DNA from: JAHEEL01 sp942491345
Lineage (GTDB): Bacteria; Actinomycetota; Acidimicrobiia; Spongiisociales; UBA5794
Length of the DNA stretch: 64,000 nt
Reading direction: 5' to 3'
NCBI GenBank assembly: GCA_942491345.1
Contig: CALOAN010000006.1
Span: forward strand, 1 to 64,000
This document shows, one piece after another, positions 25,001 to 34,361 of the stretch. Under the pieces are notes generated by a model, which made no database searches, was not told the DNA's origin, and saw only the letters and a list, made by a program, of their open reading frames with translations. Position 1 is the stretch's first letter; each line of letters starts with the position of its first letter. A program made the position numbers and the translations under genes.

Positions 25001-26350
25001 TCAGCCCGCGGCCGGCGCCGTGGAAAGAACGTCAGGACCGTACCCCGGAGCGCCGTGCTCGATGACATCCAAGCCGGCGACCTCTTCCTCGGGCGGCACG
25101 CGCAAGCCGATCGTCGCCTTGATGGCGAGGAACAGCAATCCGGTCGTGATGGTCACGAACGCGAACACCGCCACCACACCGATGAACTGGGTGAAGAGCT
25201 GATCGAATCCGCCTCCGTAGAACAGGCCGGTCTCCGTGGCGATGAGGCCAACCATCAGGGTGCCGAACGCCCCGCACACGCCGTGCACCGAGATTGCGCC
25301 GACGGGGTCATCGACCTTTCGCCTTTCGAAGAAGAACACGGAGAACACAACAATGATCCCGGCAAGCGAGCCGATGAGCGCGGCGCCCCAGTTCGACACG
25401 TTGGCGGTGCCGGCCGTGATGGCGACGAGTCCGGCGAGGGTGCCGTTGCCGGCCATTGCCACGTCGGGGACTCCGGTCTTGACCCACACGGTGATCGTCG
25501 CGAACACCGCGCCGGTGGCTCCGGCAATCAGCGTCGTGAGGGCGATGTAGCCCACGGCTCCGTCGGCTGCGAGCTCCGAACCCGGGTTGAATCCGAACCA
25601 CCCAACGAAGAGGATGAATACGCCGATGATGGCGAACGGTATCGAATGACCCGGGATGGCTCGTGGTGATCCGTCCTTCGCGTACTTCCCGATCCGCGGC
25701 CCGAGGATGATCGCTCCCATGAGGGCGGCCCAGCCACCCACACTGTGGACGATGGTGGAACCGGCGAAGTCGATCATCGGCGTTGCAAGGGTCGAGAGCC
25801 AGCCTCCGCCCCACAGCCAGTGAACGACGACCGGGTAGATCAAAGCCGTGATTACGAAGCTGTAGATGAAGTAACTCTTGAACTTCGTCCGCTCCGCCAT
25901 GGCGCCTGAGACGATGGTGGCGGCGGTCGCTGCGAAGGCCACCTGGAAGATGAAGAATGTCGGAAGTGACAACGTACCGAAGTAGCCATCGGCGAACACG
26001 CCCGTGTTCAGGAACCAGCCTTCGGTGCCGAAGAGCGCGTTGCCTGGACCGAATGCAATCGCGAATCCGATCAACGCGAATGCGATCACGCCGGCGGAGA
26101 AGTCCATCAAGTTCTTCATCATGATGTTGGCGACGCTCTTGGCTCGCGTCAGGCCCGCTTCCACGAGAGCGAAGCCGGCCTGCATGAAGATCACCAGGAC
26201 TGCGGCGATCAAGACCCAGATGTTGTCCAGGGTGACCTGTACCGACTCAGCTGTGATCCCATCCTGCGCCATCGCCGGCGCGGCCATCACGAGCGTCGAA
26301 ACGCTTGCCGTGGCGCCCACGACGAGCAATCTCCTCTTCATCCTCTTCAT
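25001..26350 (-). CDS. amt: Ammonium transporter
   Basis: 449-aa Amt/Mep/Rh channel. A cleavable signal (LLVVGATASVSTLVMAAPAMAQ) is followed by eleven membrane helices. Signatures include AGFALVEAGLTRAKSVANIMMKN, GGWAALMGAIILGPR and DDPVGAISVHGVCGAFGTL with the conserved pore His. ATG 26350 is preceded by GGAGG at 6 nt; an in-frame upstream extension is unsupported. It forms an operon with glnK. A GTTTC-N6-GTTTC direct repeat about 100 bp upstream resembles GlnR half-sites, so induction under nitrogen limitation is likely. Confidence 0.95.
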   Translation of the reverse strand: MKRMKRRLLVVGATASVSTLVMAAPAMAQDGITAESVQVTLDNIWVLIAAVLVIFMQAGFALVEAGLTRAKSVANIMMKNLMDFSAGVIAFALIGFAIAFGPGNALFGTEGWFLNTGVFADGYFGTLSLPTFFIFQVAFAATAATIVSGAMAERTKFKSYFIYSFVITALIYPVVVHWLWGGGWLSTLATPMIDFAGSTIVHSVGGWAALMGAIILGPRIGKYAKDGSPRAIPGHSIPFAIIGVFILFVGWFGFNPGSELAADGAVGYIALTTLIAGATGAVFATITVWVKTGVPDVAMAGNGTLAGLVAITAGTANVSNWGAALIGSLAGIIVVFSVFFFERRKVDDPVGAISVHGVCGAFGTLMVGLIATETGLFYGGGFDQLFTQFIGVVAVFAFVTITTGLLFLAIKATIGLRVPPEEEVAGLDVIEHGAPGYGPDVLSTAPAAG

Positions 26351-26449
26351 CGGTGGCCTCCTCTGCCGTTGCCTTGTCTTTCGGTTCCTGAATGACAGGA
26401 TCCGGTGTCCAGAGGACGACCGGATGTGGTGGCACGGTAGGAAGTGCAC

Positions 26450-26465
26450 GTTTCAGCTCTGTTTC
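26450..26465 (-). promoter_or_regulatory. Possible GlnR-type half-sites upstream of amt
   Basis: On the minus strand GAAAC-AGAGCT-GAAAC, i.e. two GAAAC half-sites 11 bp apart. This matches the periodicity of the actinobacterial GlnR box (GTnAC-n6-GAAAC). It lies 100 bp upstream of the amt start codon. Other half-sites of a full four-part box are not convincing. Confidence 0.4.
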
Positions 26466-26574
26466 GCCGGGATGAACAATCGAGAACGGTGCGAACGCTG
26501 CGCCCGCAGCCGCTCGATCGGGCATCGGCGCCGTTGGTTAGTATCGGCAACGCCCATCGATGAGAGGTCCAATC

Positions 26575-27048
26575 ATGGCGAGCAAATCCGCCAACAAGGC
26601 CCGGGTTCCTCCGCGATGGTTCGTGCGCCTCGCGTGGTTCTCCCACCGCGGCGTGTACCGCATCACCCGAGGCAAAGTCGGGTTGTGGCAACCGAAGCCG
26701 GGACGCTGGGGCACCTTGCGTCTCACCACCCTCGGGCGTCGATCCGGCGAGGAGCGCAGCGTCATCCTGGGGTACTTCGAAGACAGCCCGAATCTGGTGA
26801 CGATGGCGATGAACGGGTGGTCACCCGGTGAACCGGCATGGTGGCTCAATCTGCAAGCGCATCCCCAGGCCCGGGTTGAGATCAAAGGAGCTGACTACCC
26901 GGTCGTCGGCCGAGCAGCCGTCGGCGAAGAGCGAGCACGGTTGTGGGCCCGGTGGAGTGAGATCGACAAGGATCTCGATGCGTTTGCGGCTCTCCGGCCG
27001 ACGGAGACCGCCGTGGTTGTCCTCGAACCCTCGAGCGATCCGGCCTGA
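26575..27048 (+). CDS. DDN-like deazaflavin (F420)-dependent nitroreductase family protein
   Basis: 157-aa split-barrel protein of the Ddn/F420H2-dependent quinone or nitro-reductase family. Recognisable segments are LRLTTLGRRSGEERSVILGYFED, near the cofactor-binding core, and GEPAWWLNLQAHPQARVEIKG. Length is typical (about 140-160). ATG 26575 has GAGAGG upstream. F420 dependence is inferred from the family; no F420 biosynthesis gene is in the window. It is divergent from amt but there is no functional reason to link them. Confidence 0.82.
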   Translation: MASKSANKARVPPRWFVRLAWFSHRGVYRITRGKVGLWQPKPGRWGTLRLTTLGRRSGEERSVILGYFEDSPNLVTMAMNGWSPGEPAWWLNLQAHPQARVEIKGADYPVVGRAAVGEERARLWARWSEIDKDLDAFAALRPTETAVVVLEPSSDPA

Positions 27049-27209
27049 GCCCGCAGTTGCCGAGACTACGCTGGATGTGGTTCACAGACTGGGGGTGCGC
27101 TGGCCAGAGAGACCACAACAGGGGAAGTAGCAAGCAAGCCCGTACCCGTCACGTGGATGACAGCGGAGGTCTGCTGGGACGGCTTCAACCAACAGGAATG
27201 AGGTCGCAA

Positions 27210-28118
27210 GTGACACGCGAAGATGTTGAGTTTGAGAGTGACGGACTGAAGCTCAGAGGCCACCTGTATCTGCCGGAAGGAATCGAACCCCCCTATCCGA
27301 CCGTCGTCATGGCAGGAGGTTGGTGTTACGTCAAGGAGTTGATACAGCCCGAGTATGCCCGGTTCTTCGTGGACGCAGGTATCGCGGCGCTGACCTTCGA
27401 CTATAGAAATCTCGGTGAGAGCGAAGGGGAACCGCGCCAGCACCTCGACCCGTGGGAACAGATCTACGACATCATCAACGCCATTACCTATGCCAGCCTG
27501 CGTGATGATGTGGACTCAGACCGAATCGGTGTGTGGGGGATCAGCTATGCAGGTGGTCATGTCTTTCCCGTCGCGGCGCTCGATCCGAGGGTCAAGGTCA
27601 TCCTCAGCGTCGTGCCCATGCTCGATGGCTGGTACAACACCCTGAGGGCGAATTCGAATGTGGGATTGCGCGAACTCTGGGCTGTGATTCAGGAAGATCG
27701 CGTGGAACGATTCAAGACGGGACAACACGGCACGATTCTGCATTCTGCCCACCCGCACGATGCGCCCTCAACCTTCCCCGCCCCGGAGACCTGGCCGATA
27801 TTCAAGAAGTTCAAAGAAACGACGGCCCCCAACCATGAGCACTGGACGACCGTCCAGAGTTGTGAGTACGTCCTCGCCTACGACGTGACGCCCTACATGA
27901 AGCGAATCCTCTATCAGCCGACGCTGATGGTGACCTCCTGGTACGACGACATAACCATGACCGAGTTCGAAGTGCCGGCGTTCAACACCATCCCGTGTCC
28001 GCGCAAGAAACTCGTCCAGGTAGGCGGCGGCGCCTCCCACATGTCACTGTACGACAACCCCGAGCACCTGGAGATCGTCGGCGAGGCGTGCGCGGACTTT
28101 GCCAAGGAGTTCCTGTGA
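27210..28118 (+). CDS. Alpha/beta hydrolase (dienelactone-hydrolase/X-Pro-peptidase-like)
   Basis: 302-aa serine hydrolase. It has strand and oxyanion region VVMAGGWCYVKEL, nucleophile elbow IGVWGISYAGGHVFPVAAL (Ser in GISYAG), acid near LMVTSWYDD and His near GGGASHMSLYDN. ATG 27198 is possible but has the Shine-Dalgarno directly adjacent; GTG 27210 has GAGG at better spacing and is used here. It appears monocistronic. The substrate is unknown; relatives act on esters or small amides. Confidence 0.8.
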   Translation: MTREDVEFESDGLKLRGHLYLPEGIEPPYPTVVMAGGWCYVKELIQPEYARFFVDAGIAALTFDYRNLGESEGEPRQHLDPWEQIYDIINAITYASLRDDVDSDRIGVWGISYAGGHVFPVAALDPRVKVILSVVPMLDGWYNTLRANSNVGLRELWAVIQEDRVERFKTGQHGTILHSAHPHDAPSTFPAPETWPIFKKFKETTAPNHEHWTTVQSCEYVLAYDVTPYMKRILYQPTLMVTSWYDDITMTEFEVPAFNTIPCPRKKLVQVGGGASHMSLYDNPEHLEIVGEACADFAKEFL

Positions 28119-28252
28119 CAATCAGGGCGGCGCTCAGTCACGATTGATGTCGGTTGGCTAGCGTCGACGGATCTGAGGACTGCCGAAACACAACCGCTCG
28201 CTCGAACGGATTGTGCGAGCCGTGCGGTTGACGGTATGCCGCCGCCAAGTCG

Positions 28253-29515
28253 TCACGAGTTCAGTCCGCGCCCCGCGGTGGGGGAGTCTTGCTTCAGCAG
28301 CTCCTCGAAGACGTCGGCTGCCGTGCCGGCTCCCCCGTATTCGGAGAAGGCGGCGGCCATCCGTTGTGCCCCGGCCCCGAGAGAGATTGCCTCTCGTACG
28401 GCCGATGCCAGGCTGGAAGCGCCCAAGTCTTTCGGGGGCAGCCTCACACCGGCGCCCGCATCCTCGACGCGACGGGCGACTTCGAGCTGATCCCGCCCGA
28501 ATGGCACGACAACCACCGGCACACCGTGCGCGAGCGCTCGTTGGGTGATTCCCATGCCCCCGTGACAGACGACCGCGGTCGCTCGGGGCAGGATGGAATC
28601 ATGAGGAATGAACCGTTCTACTCGGCTTTGGGGCGGCGGCTCCATCGCTAGCTCGTCTCGACTGAGCGCAGCGCTCGTGCCCACTACGAAGTATCCCTCT
28701 TGCGGAAGCCCCTCGAGGGCTGCGTCCAGAATCGCAGCGTCTTCTTGACGCTCGGTGGAGCAGGTGACCAGAACGATCGGGCGGTTCACCTCCGACATCC
28801 ACTCGGGCTCATCGGACTCGGGGCCCCACGCCGCAGGACCCACGAAACGGAAGCTCTCAGGCCAGCTCTCACGCGGGTACTCGAGCGCCTCCGCCGTGAA
28901 GTAGATGACCCGAGGAGGTCGCGTCAGGAAGCTCTCCATGGTCGTCAGTGGAGCGAGGCCGAGCCGGGTCCGTTGAGCGTTGATGCCGGGAAGTGCCAGC
29001 TTGGACAACCTGCCGAAGGTAAGCCGCCCCGCAATCTCATCCCGTAGGCGGCCCGATACGCCGGTGTTGCGGCGGAAGCCGGGCCCGAAGGGCGGCACGC
29101 CACGCCCCGGTAGGGGAGTGAAATACGGCTGGAAGCTCGCCCACGGCAGCCCTGAGGCTTCCGCCACAGCTTGCGCCCCCCAGCTATTCGTGTCCACCAG
29201 CAGTGCGCCTGCAGAACTTTGAGAGATGGCACCAAGAGCATCATCCACCTCGTGTTCGGCTCGATCTCCGAAGACCTTCATCGAGAGCTTGAGAGCTCCC
29301 ATCGGGTTCGACGCGCGCCAGTCGTCCATGTCCAGCGCCTCGATTGCGGGATCGATCGCGTCGGCACTGAGCCCGAGGGACCGGACCCGATCTACCTCTT
29401 CAGCGAGCGTGCGAACATGAACATCGTGGCCGCGCTGCTGCAACTCCAGGGCGACGCCGAGCGCCGGATACAGGTGTCCCCGAGCGGGGGACGTGTAGAC
29501 AAGGATCGATGCCAT
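28253..29515 (-). CDS. MGT/UGT-type glycosyltransferase (GT1 family)
   Basis: 420-aa GT-B glycosyltransferase like macrolide and flavonoid glucosyltransferases. The N-terminal acceptor domain starts ILVYTSPARGHLYPALGVALEL. The C-terminal donor domain has the UDP-sugar signature region ERFIPHDSILPRATAVVCHGGMGITQRALAHGVPVVVVPFGRDQ, including the His-Gly-Gly motif. The start at 29515 overlaps the TetR stop by one base (TGATG). Co-transcription with tetR suggests the acceptor or a related compound is the TetR ligand: a possible antibiotic-inactivating or secondary-metabolite glycosylation system (inference). Confidence 0.88.
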   Translation of the reverse strand: MASILVYTSPARGHLYPALGVALELQQRGHDVHVRTLAEEVDRVRSLGLSADAIDPAIEALDMDDWRASNPMGALKLSMKVFGDRAEHEVDDALGAISQSSAGALLVDTNSWGAQAVAEASGLPWASFQPYFTPLPGRGVPPFGPGFRRNTGVSGRLRDEIAGRLTFGRLSKLALPGINAQRTRLGLAPLTTMESFLTRPPRVIYFTAEALEYPRESWPESFRFVGPAAWGPESDEPEWMSEVNRPIVLVTCSTERQEDAAILDAALEGLPQEGYFVVGTSAALSRDELAMEPPPQSRVERFIPHDSILPRATAVVCHGGMGITQRALAHGVPVVVVPFGRDQLEVARRVEDAGAGVRLPPKDLGASSLASAVREAISLGAGAQRMAAAFSEYGGAGTAADVFEELLKQDSPTAGRGLNS

Positions 29516-30174
29516 CAGGACTTCTCCATTCCGTTCAATAGGGTGATCATGATCGCCTCCACCTCTCCTCTCTCGAGGCCGAGGTCTCGGCGCAGCAGCT
29601 GCCACGTGCCCAAGTCGGTCGCCGCGATCGCAGCGTGAATCCGACGTTCCCGCTCTTGCCCGTGTGTTTCGGCAAGGGCGGCTCCGCAATGCCGCTCGAC
29701 CCACACGCGGTGAATCCGGCGGCCGTCTTGCACCACCTCTCGTACAAGAGCAGAGTGATGCTCTTGTGCCACGAGATGCAGGACGACGTCACCATCCTGC
29801 TCGTAGTGGTCGAGAAGCGCCCCGAGCGCCGTCTCGAGGTCGGCGTCGTCGGGGACTGCTCGGGAGGTTGTGACGCGGACCCTTTCGCGTTTCGCCACCG
29901 CCTCGAATAGTTGCTCCTTGGAACCGTACCGTCGGATGACCGTCTGAACAGTGACGCCACTCTGATCAGCCACGTCCCTCAGGGTCACCTGCTCAAAGGG
30001 CAGCCGTTCGAACGCAGCCAGCGCCGCATCGAGGATCGCGTCCCCCGTGGCTCTTGTCGCCTCGGCTCGGGCGGTCATCCGGTACGGGCGCTTCGAGGTC
30101 TCGCCCGGTTCAACGTCGGCTCTACCGGCACCAGTGTTCGATCGGCGTTGTTGAACCGTGTCTCGACTATTCAT
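29515..30174 (-). CDS. TetR-family regulator of the glycosyltransferase
   Basis: 219-aa TetR. A disordered N-terminal extension of about 35 aa precedes the HTH (DAILDAALAAFERLPFEQVTLRDVADQSGVTVQTVIRRYGSKEQLFEAV). The C-terminal domain is divergent. A 17-bp perfect palindrome abuts the start codon, which indicates autoregulation, and the downstream glycosyltransferase is coupled through a TGATG overlap. An alternative start would be the internal ATG near MTARAEATRATG. Confidence 0.85.
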   Translation of the reverse strand: MNSRDTVQQRRSNTGAGRADVEPGETSKRPYRMTARAEATRATGDAILDAALAAFERLPFEQVTLRDVADQSGVTVQTVIRRYGSKEQLFEAVAKRERVRVTTSRAVPDDADLETALGALLDHYEQDGDVVLHLVAQEHHSALVREVVQDGRRIHRVWVERHCGAALAETHGQERERRIHAAIAATDLGTWQLLRRDLGLERGEVEAIMITLLNGMEKS

Positions 30175-30190
30175 GTTAGTGACACTAACA
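30174..30190. promoter_or_regulatory. 17-bp palindrome at the tetR start: operator
   Basis: TGTTAGTGACACTAACA, a perfect dyad around a central A, directly at the 5' side of the tetR start codon. Repression of both tetR and the glycosyltransferase is expected. Confidence 0.7.
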
Positions 30191-30339
30191 CGAAATAATC
30201 GGACGTCAACACTCGGCTGAGTTCAGCGCTGCAGCCAGGCAGCACCGCAAGCTACGAACAACAGATCGCAAGATCGGTGTAGCAAGTCTGCCCAACCGGT
30301 CCTACGTTCGGATGGACGCACCCGACCCAGGAGGTCCCC

Positions 30340-30828
30340 ATGTCCGAGGATCATTTCACTGTCGCATCGATCGGCCGCGTCCAGGTCGATGAGGACGGCT
30401 TCGCGCTCGTCATCGCCGAGCCCTACCGACCGGCGCTCGCTGAACTCGACGGGTTCAGTCATCTGAACGTCCTCTGGTGGTGTCATCTCCTGGACGACCC
30501 CATGTTCCGAGAGATGACCATCGCCGAGCAGCCGTATCGCGACGCACCCGCCGAGATCGGCATCTTCGCCACCCGATCCCCGGCGCGGCCGAACCCGATC
30601 GCGCTGACGGCAGTGCCGGTGATCTCGATCGACGTGTCGAACGGCATCGTCCGTGTGGCGTTCATCGATGCCGAGGACGGCACGCCGATCCTCGATATCA
30701 AGCCGTATCTCCCGGCCGTCGATCGGATTCGCGGCGTGCGCACGCCCGCCTGGTGTGCGTCGTGGCCAGAGTGGTATGAGGACTCGGCGACATTCGATTG
30801 GGGATCGGTCTTCGAGAACGCTCAGTAG
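30340..30828 (+). CDS. trmO: tRNA m6t6A methyltransferase (TrmO/YaeB/UPF0066)
   Basis: 162-aa SAM-dependent methyltransferase of the TsaA-like beta-barrel family, which N6-methylates t6A37 of some tRNAs. Diagnostic segments are GRVQVDEDGFALVIAEPYRPALAEL, LNVLWWCHLLDD, IGIFATRSPARPNPIALTAV (the RSPxRPNPI signature) and ILDIKPYLPAVD. It is shorter than the E. coli protein and lacks the C-terminal domain, as in many bacteria. In some actinobacteria the family is annotated only as UPF0066. It converges with and overlaps the AraC gene by 7 nt. Confidence 0.88.
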   Translation: MSEDHFTVASIGRVQVDEDGFALVIAEPYRPALAELDGFSHLNVLWWCHLLDDPMFREMTIAEQPYRDAPAEIGIFATRSPARPNPIALTAVPVISIDVSNGIVRVAFIDAEDGTPILDIKPYLPAVDRIRGVRTPAWCASWPEWYEDSATFDWGSVFENAQ

Positions 30829-31829
30829 CGTCTAAGAGGGCGCACCGGCAGGCAGATGTCGACGCGCCGCTTGTCCGGGTTGGCGTCGGACTCGTCGAGC
30901 GGGTATCGCTCATATGGGTGCCGATCGTCGGGCTCGTATCCGCTCCAGGGGAGCCAACCGCCCGCGAGGGAATACCAGGCTTCCCCGTAGTCCTGGTCGC
31001 CCAGGGTGAAGTGTCCGACGGCAAAACGGCCACCCTCAACGATCATCTGACCGACGTCACCCGACGTCTCGGTGCCGGGCGGCACGGTGATACATGCGCT
31101 GACGCGCAGCCGATCGTCTTCGGTGATGCTCGGATTGTCGTGGTAGACGGAGAGGATCTGGCTGTCGGGTCGAACGAGGCCCCGCGGCTGCGCCCACGTC
31201 ATGAGGCGGGTGAAGAGATCGGCGAACACCTCGGCGAGTCCCTGATAGCGGCCCGTATGCCGCACATAGGCGACGTTGAGGGCAGGGATCTTCTCGACCG
31301 TCACCGTCACCGGCCCGAGGGTGCCTGCACGGACAGTCCACGTGGGGCGGCCAGCTGCGGGAGCCAGTTGCGCATCGATGATGTCGTACTCCTCGTTGAT
31401 CAATCCGAGATTCCCGATCACATCGCGGACGGTTCCCCCCGGTTCCCGCTCGTAAGCGGCGAAGCCGCTCGTTCGCCACTCGGATGCGCTCATCCCAAAA
31501 GTGTCTCTGAACGCGCGGGCGAACGAAGAGGGATTGGTGAATCCACAGTCGATCGCAACGTCGGTGATCGCTCGGTTGGGATGCTGAACCAGCAACGTCG
31601 CGGCTCGTTCGACGCGGAGGCGGCTGATGAACCGGCTCAGGGTTTCACCAACCATCGTGCTGAACACCCGGTGGAAGTGGTACGGCGAGAAGTGAGCGAC
31701 TTCGGCCAGCGTCCCGAGCGTGAGGTCATCGGCGAGGTGAGCCTCGATGTAGTCGATGACCGCGTTCACCCGCTCCACGTAGATGGGTCGGCTCTCGCTG
31801 AGCGGCGGTGTGGTGCTGCTGGTCGTCAT
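30822..31829 (-). CDS. AraC-family regulator with GyrI-like effector domain
   Basis: 335-aa regulator of the Rob/SoxS-like arrangement. The N-terminal double HTH AraC domain is VNAVIDYIEAHLADDLTLGTLAEVAHFSPYHFHRVF … AITDVAIDCGFTNPSSFARAFRDTFG. The C-terminal GyrI-like small-molecule-binding domain follows (…VEKIPALNVAYVRHTGRYQGLAEVFADLF…). Such fusions sense drugs or other amphiphiles. Start ATG 31829 was chosen over an upstream in-frame start because MTTSSTTPPLSES leads directly into the HTH. No adjacent efflux gene is seen. Confidence 0.88.
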   Translation of the reverse strand: MTTSSTTPPLSESRPIYVERVNAVIDYIEAHLADDLTLGTLAEVAHFSPYHFHRVFSTMVGETLSRFISRLRVERAATLLVQHPNRAITDVAIDCGFTNPSSFARAFRDTFGMSASEWRTSGFAAYEREPGGTVRDVIGNLGLINEEYDIIDAQLAPAAGRPTWTVRAGTLGPVTVTVEKIPALNVAYVRHTGRYQGLAEVFADLFTRLMTWAQPRGLVRPDSQILSVYHDNPSITEDDRLRVSACITVPPGTETSGDVGQMIVEGGRFAVGHFTLGDQDYGEAWYSLAGGWLPWSGYEPDDRHPYERYPLDESDANPDKRRVDICLPVRPLRRY

Positions 31830-31924
31830 GGTTCGCTCGCAGTTGCGAGAGTAGCTCGACCCAGAATGGCGAGTGCGACCCACGGAACAACCTCGTTCAC
31901 ACTGCCGGATGTCGGGTTTCCTCG

Positions 31925-33439
31925 CTACGGCGAGATCGTGGGCTCCTGGTCCTGACGGCTCACCGTCTGAGCGACCTGGACCCGATTGCCCCCGGCGCGT
32001 TTCGCTTCGTACATCGCCTCGTCCGCGGCGCGCAACAACTCTGCCATGTCGGAGGCGTGGTCTGGATACGCGGCAACCCCGACGGTGACCGTGATCGGAT
32101 CCAGCGCCAAACCCTCGTGTGTGATGTTGAACCGGTTGGCGGCTTCTCGGATCTCCTCCGCCCGGAGCAGTGTCACATCGAGTGGGTTCTCAGGCATGAG
32201 GACCACGAATTCGTCGCCCCCGTAGCGGCATGCCGCATCTTCGACCCGGGTGATGGAGTGGAGCAGAGCGGCGACTTCACACAGCAGAGCGTCGCCGCCC
32301 GGGTGACCGAACGTGTCGTTGAATTCCTTGAAGTGGTCGACGTCGATCACCATCAGGCCGATTGGCTTGCCGCTGCGGGTCGAGCGATTGATCTCGCGTT
32401 CGAGCGTTTCCTCCAGGTAGCGAAGGTTGAACATCCCCGTGAGCGGATCTCTGATCGACTGTTCCCGAAGTGATTCGCGGAGTCTGATGTTCGTGAGAGC
32501 GAGGCCAAGGTGTTCACCCACGGAAACGGCAAGTGCCTCACTCGCTGCGCTCCCGGGCGACGTGTTCAAGAGGCTCGCGGTCCCGGAATCGGCGAGCACG
32601 AGGAGGCCTGACTCCCGCCCCTGCGCGATGAGCGGAATGCAGAGGAGCGTTTCCACATCGTCTGCCGCGTGCGCGCAGCGTGGGGAGTCGGTCGTAGTCA
32701 GGCTTCCGTGGCGCCTCCCTCGGCGGATCGCCCAGCAACTCTCGGGTGCGAAAACCTGGTCACCCCAGGCGCCGTCACCCCAGGAGGTCACGGCTTCCAG
32801 GTCGTGCCCAGACTCGTTCTGCAGAAAGAGTCCGCCGGATAACGCTCCGAACAGGCGGGAACAGAAGCTTGCGGCAATTTCGAAGATCTCATCCGACGAT
32901 TCAACGGCCTGGAGGTACTCCACCATCTCGCCGACGAGAGCCAGCTCCTGATTGCGCTGTTCCAGCTCGACTTTCACGAGTACGTGTGCGGTCACGTCTC
33001 TCCACACGACCGCCAAGCCGTCACCGACTCTCTCAGCACGAACCTCGAAGGCTCGAGCGATCTTGCTCGTGTTGCGCCCGTCGTCCTCGTATTCGAGACA
33101 CTGGGTGCCCAGCGGCTCCCCCGTCTCCACGACGTGGCAGAACTCGTCGAAAAGCTCACGTTTGTGCCGATCAGCGAGGGTCTCGGCTTGATCAGATCTC
33201 TCCGCGTCCTGCGGTGTGGCTTCGGCGACAGATCGGGCTCCGTCGTTGGTGTAGTCGACGCGAAAGTCGACGATCTGGCCGGTCCTGTCCCGGATTGCGG
33301 TGAAGGCGGCGAACGCATCCAGTAGATGCACGAACGAATGGCGGATCCGCTCCTCGGTCCCGGGTGGCTGCAGCACGGGGCCGTCACCGGTGAGGTCGAT
33401 GACGGAGCCTCGCTCCGTGGGTCGCTCTGCGGCTGACAT
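31925..33439 (-). CDS. PAS-GAF-GGDEF diguanylate cyclase
   Basis: 504-aa cytoplasmic cyclic-di-GMP synthase. An N-terminal PAS-like domain (about 35-145; FAAFTAIRDRTGQIVDFRVDY) is followed by a coiled linker, a GAF domain (about 165-320; LLCIPLIAQGRESGLLVLAD) and a C-terminal GGDEF domain with intact active site (YGGDEFVVLMP) and an RVED I-site five residues before it. The enzyme should therefore be active and product-inhibited. No membrane helices and no EAL domain. ATG 33439 has AGAGGG upstream. The signal could be a soluble ligand or redox cue sensed by PAS or GAF. Confidence 0.92.
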   Translation of the reverse strand: MSAAERPTERGSVIDLTGDGPVLQPPGTEERIRHSFVHLLDAFAAFTAIRDRTGQIVDFRVDYTNDGARSVAEATPQDAERSDQAETLADRHKRELFDEFCHVVETGEPLGTQCLEYEDDGRNTSKIARAFEVRAERVGDGLAVVWRDVTAHVLVKVELEQRNQELALVGEMVEYLQAVESSDEIFEIAASFCSRLFGALSGGLFLQNESGHDLEAVTSWGDGAWGDQVFAPESCWAIRRGRRHGSLTTTDSPRCAHAADDVETLLCIPLIAQGRESGLLVLADSGTASLLNTSPGSAASEALAVSVGEHLGLALTNIRLRESLREQSIRDPLTGMFNLRYLEETLEREINRSTRSGKPIGLMVIDVDHFKEFNDTFGHPGGDALLCEVAALLHSITRVEDAACRYGGDEFVVLMPENPLDVTLLRAEEIREAANRFNITHEGLALDPITVTVGVAAYPDHASDMAELLRAADEAMYEAKRAGGNRVQVAQTVSRQDQEPTISP

Positions 33440-33548
33440 CTTCGAACCCTCTGCCCCCACTCCTCACGCTAGCGCCGAAACCCCTGAGCGGCGTGGATGG
33501 TCGCGGCCTCGCTTTCGACAGTCAATCGTCGCATCTATCGTGGCCGCC

Positions 33549-34361
33549 GTGAATGTAGGGATCCTCCATCCGGGCGCCATGGGCGCTGTGCTTGCCGGTG
33601 AAGCTTCGGTTCCCGTGATGTGGGCAAGTGAGGGCCGCTCACCGGAAACCAGTGAACGAGCAACAACAGGTGGCCTTGTCGACACCGGTTCGGTGTCCGA
33701 TCTCGTTGCCGCCTCCGACATGCTGATCTCCGTGTGCCCCCCTGATGCCGCAGCGGACGTGGCCCTACAGGTTGAGCGGTTTGGGTTCGAGGGTATCTAC
33801 GTCGATGCAAACGCCATCGCCCCCAGCACCGTCCGGGGGATCGCGACCCGCTTCGATCGGTTCGTCGACGGAGGAATCGTCGGACCGCCGCCGACAGAGC
33901 CCGGATTGAGCAGGTTGTACCTCGCCGGACCGGAAGCCGGGACCGTTGCTGCGTTGTGGGACCGCTCGAATCTCGACACCCGAGTACTCGACGGATCCAT
34001 TGGTTCGGCTTCGGCCCTCAAGGCCGCCTACGCGGGATGGACGAAGGGGAGTGCCGCACTGCTCCTCGCTGTTCGGGCCTACGCCGAAGCCAACGGCCTG
34101 GGCGACGAGATCATCGCGGAGTGGGAGACCTCGATCCCCGGCCTCGCCGACCGGGCCGTAGGGACGGCTCGTCGCATCGGACGGAAGGCATGGCGTTTCG
34201 AAGGTGAGATGGCGGAGATCGCCGTCGCGATGGAGGACGCCGGACTCCCCGGGGGGTTTCACGACGCTGCGCGAGAGATCTACCGCCGTCTCTCGGATCT
34301 CAAGGGAGTTGAGGAGCAGTCGGTCGAGGACGTGAACCGCAGACTCCTCGGAACGTCATGA
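33549..34361 (+). CDS. NAD(P)-dependent dehydrogenase, 6PGDH-like with DUF1932 C-terminus
   Basis: 270-aa beta-hydroxyacid-dehydrogenase-type protein. The N-terminal Rossmann motif VGILHPGAMGAVLAG binds NAD(P). The centre has VDANAIAPSTVRGIA and FVDGGIVGPPPTEPG (substrate region). The C-terminal helical part (SALKAAYAGWTKGSAALLLAVRAYAEANGLG) fits the DUF1932 6-phosphogluconate-dehydrogenase-like domain, with Lys in the catalytic helix. GTG 33549 is the probable start; no good Shine-Dalgarno is visible. The substrate is unknown. Confidence 0.82.
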   Translation: MNVGILHPGAMGAVLAGEASVPVMWASEGRSPETSERATTGGLVDTGSVSDLVAASDMLISVCPPDAAADVALQVERFGFEGIYVDANAIAPSTVRGIATRFDRFVDGGIVGPPPTEPGLSRLYLAGPEAGTVAALWDRSNLDTRVLDGSIGSASALKAAYAGWTKGSAALLLAVRAYAEANGLGDEIIAEWETSIPGLADRAVGTARRIGRKAWRFEGEMAEIAVAMEDAGLPGGFHDAAREIYRRLSDLKGVEEQSVEDVNRRLLGTS

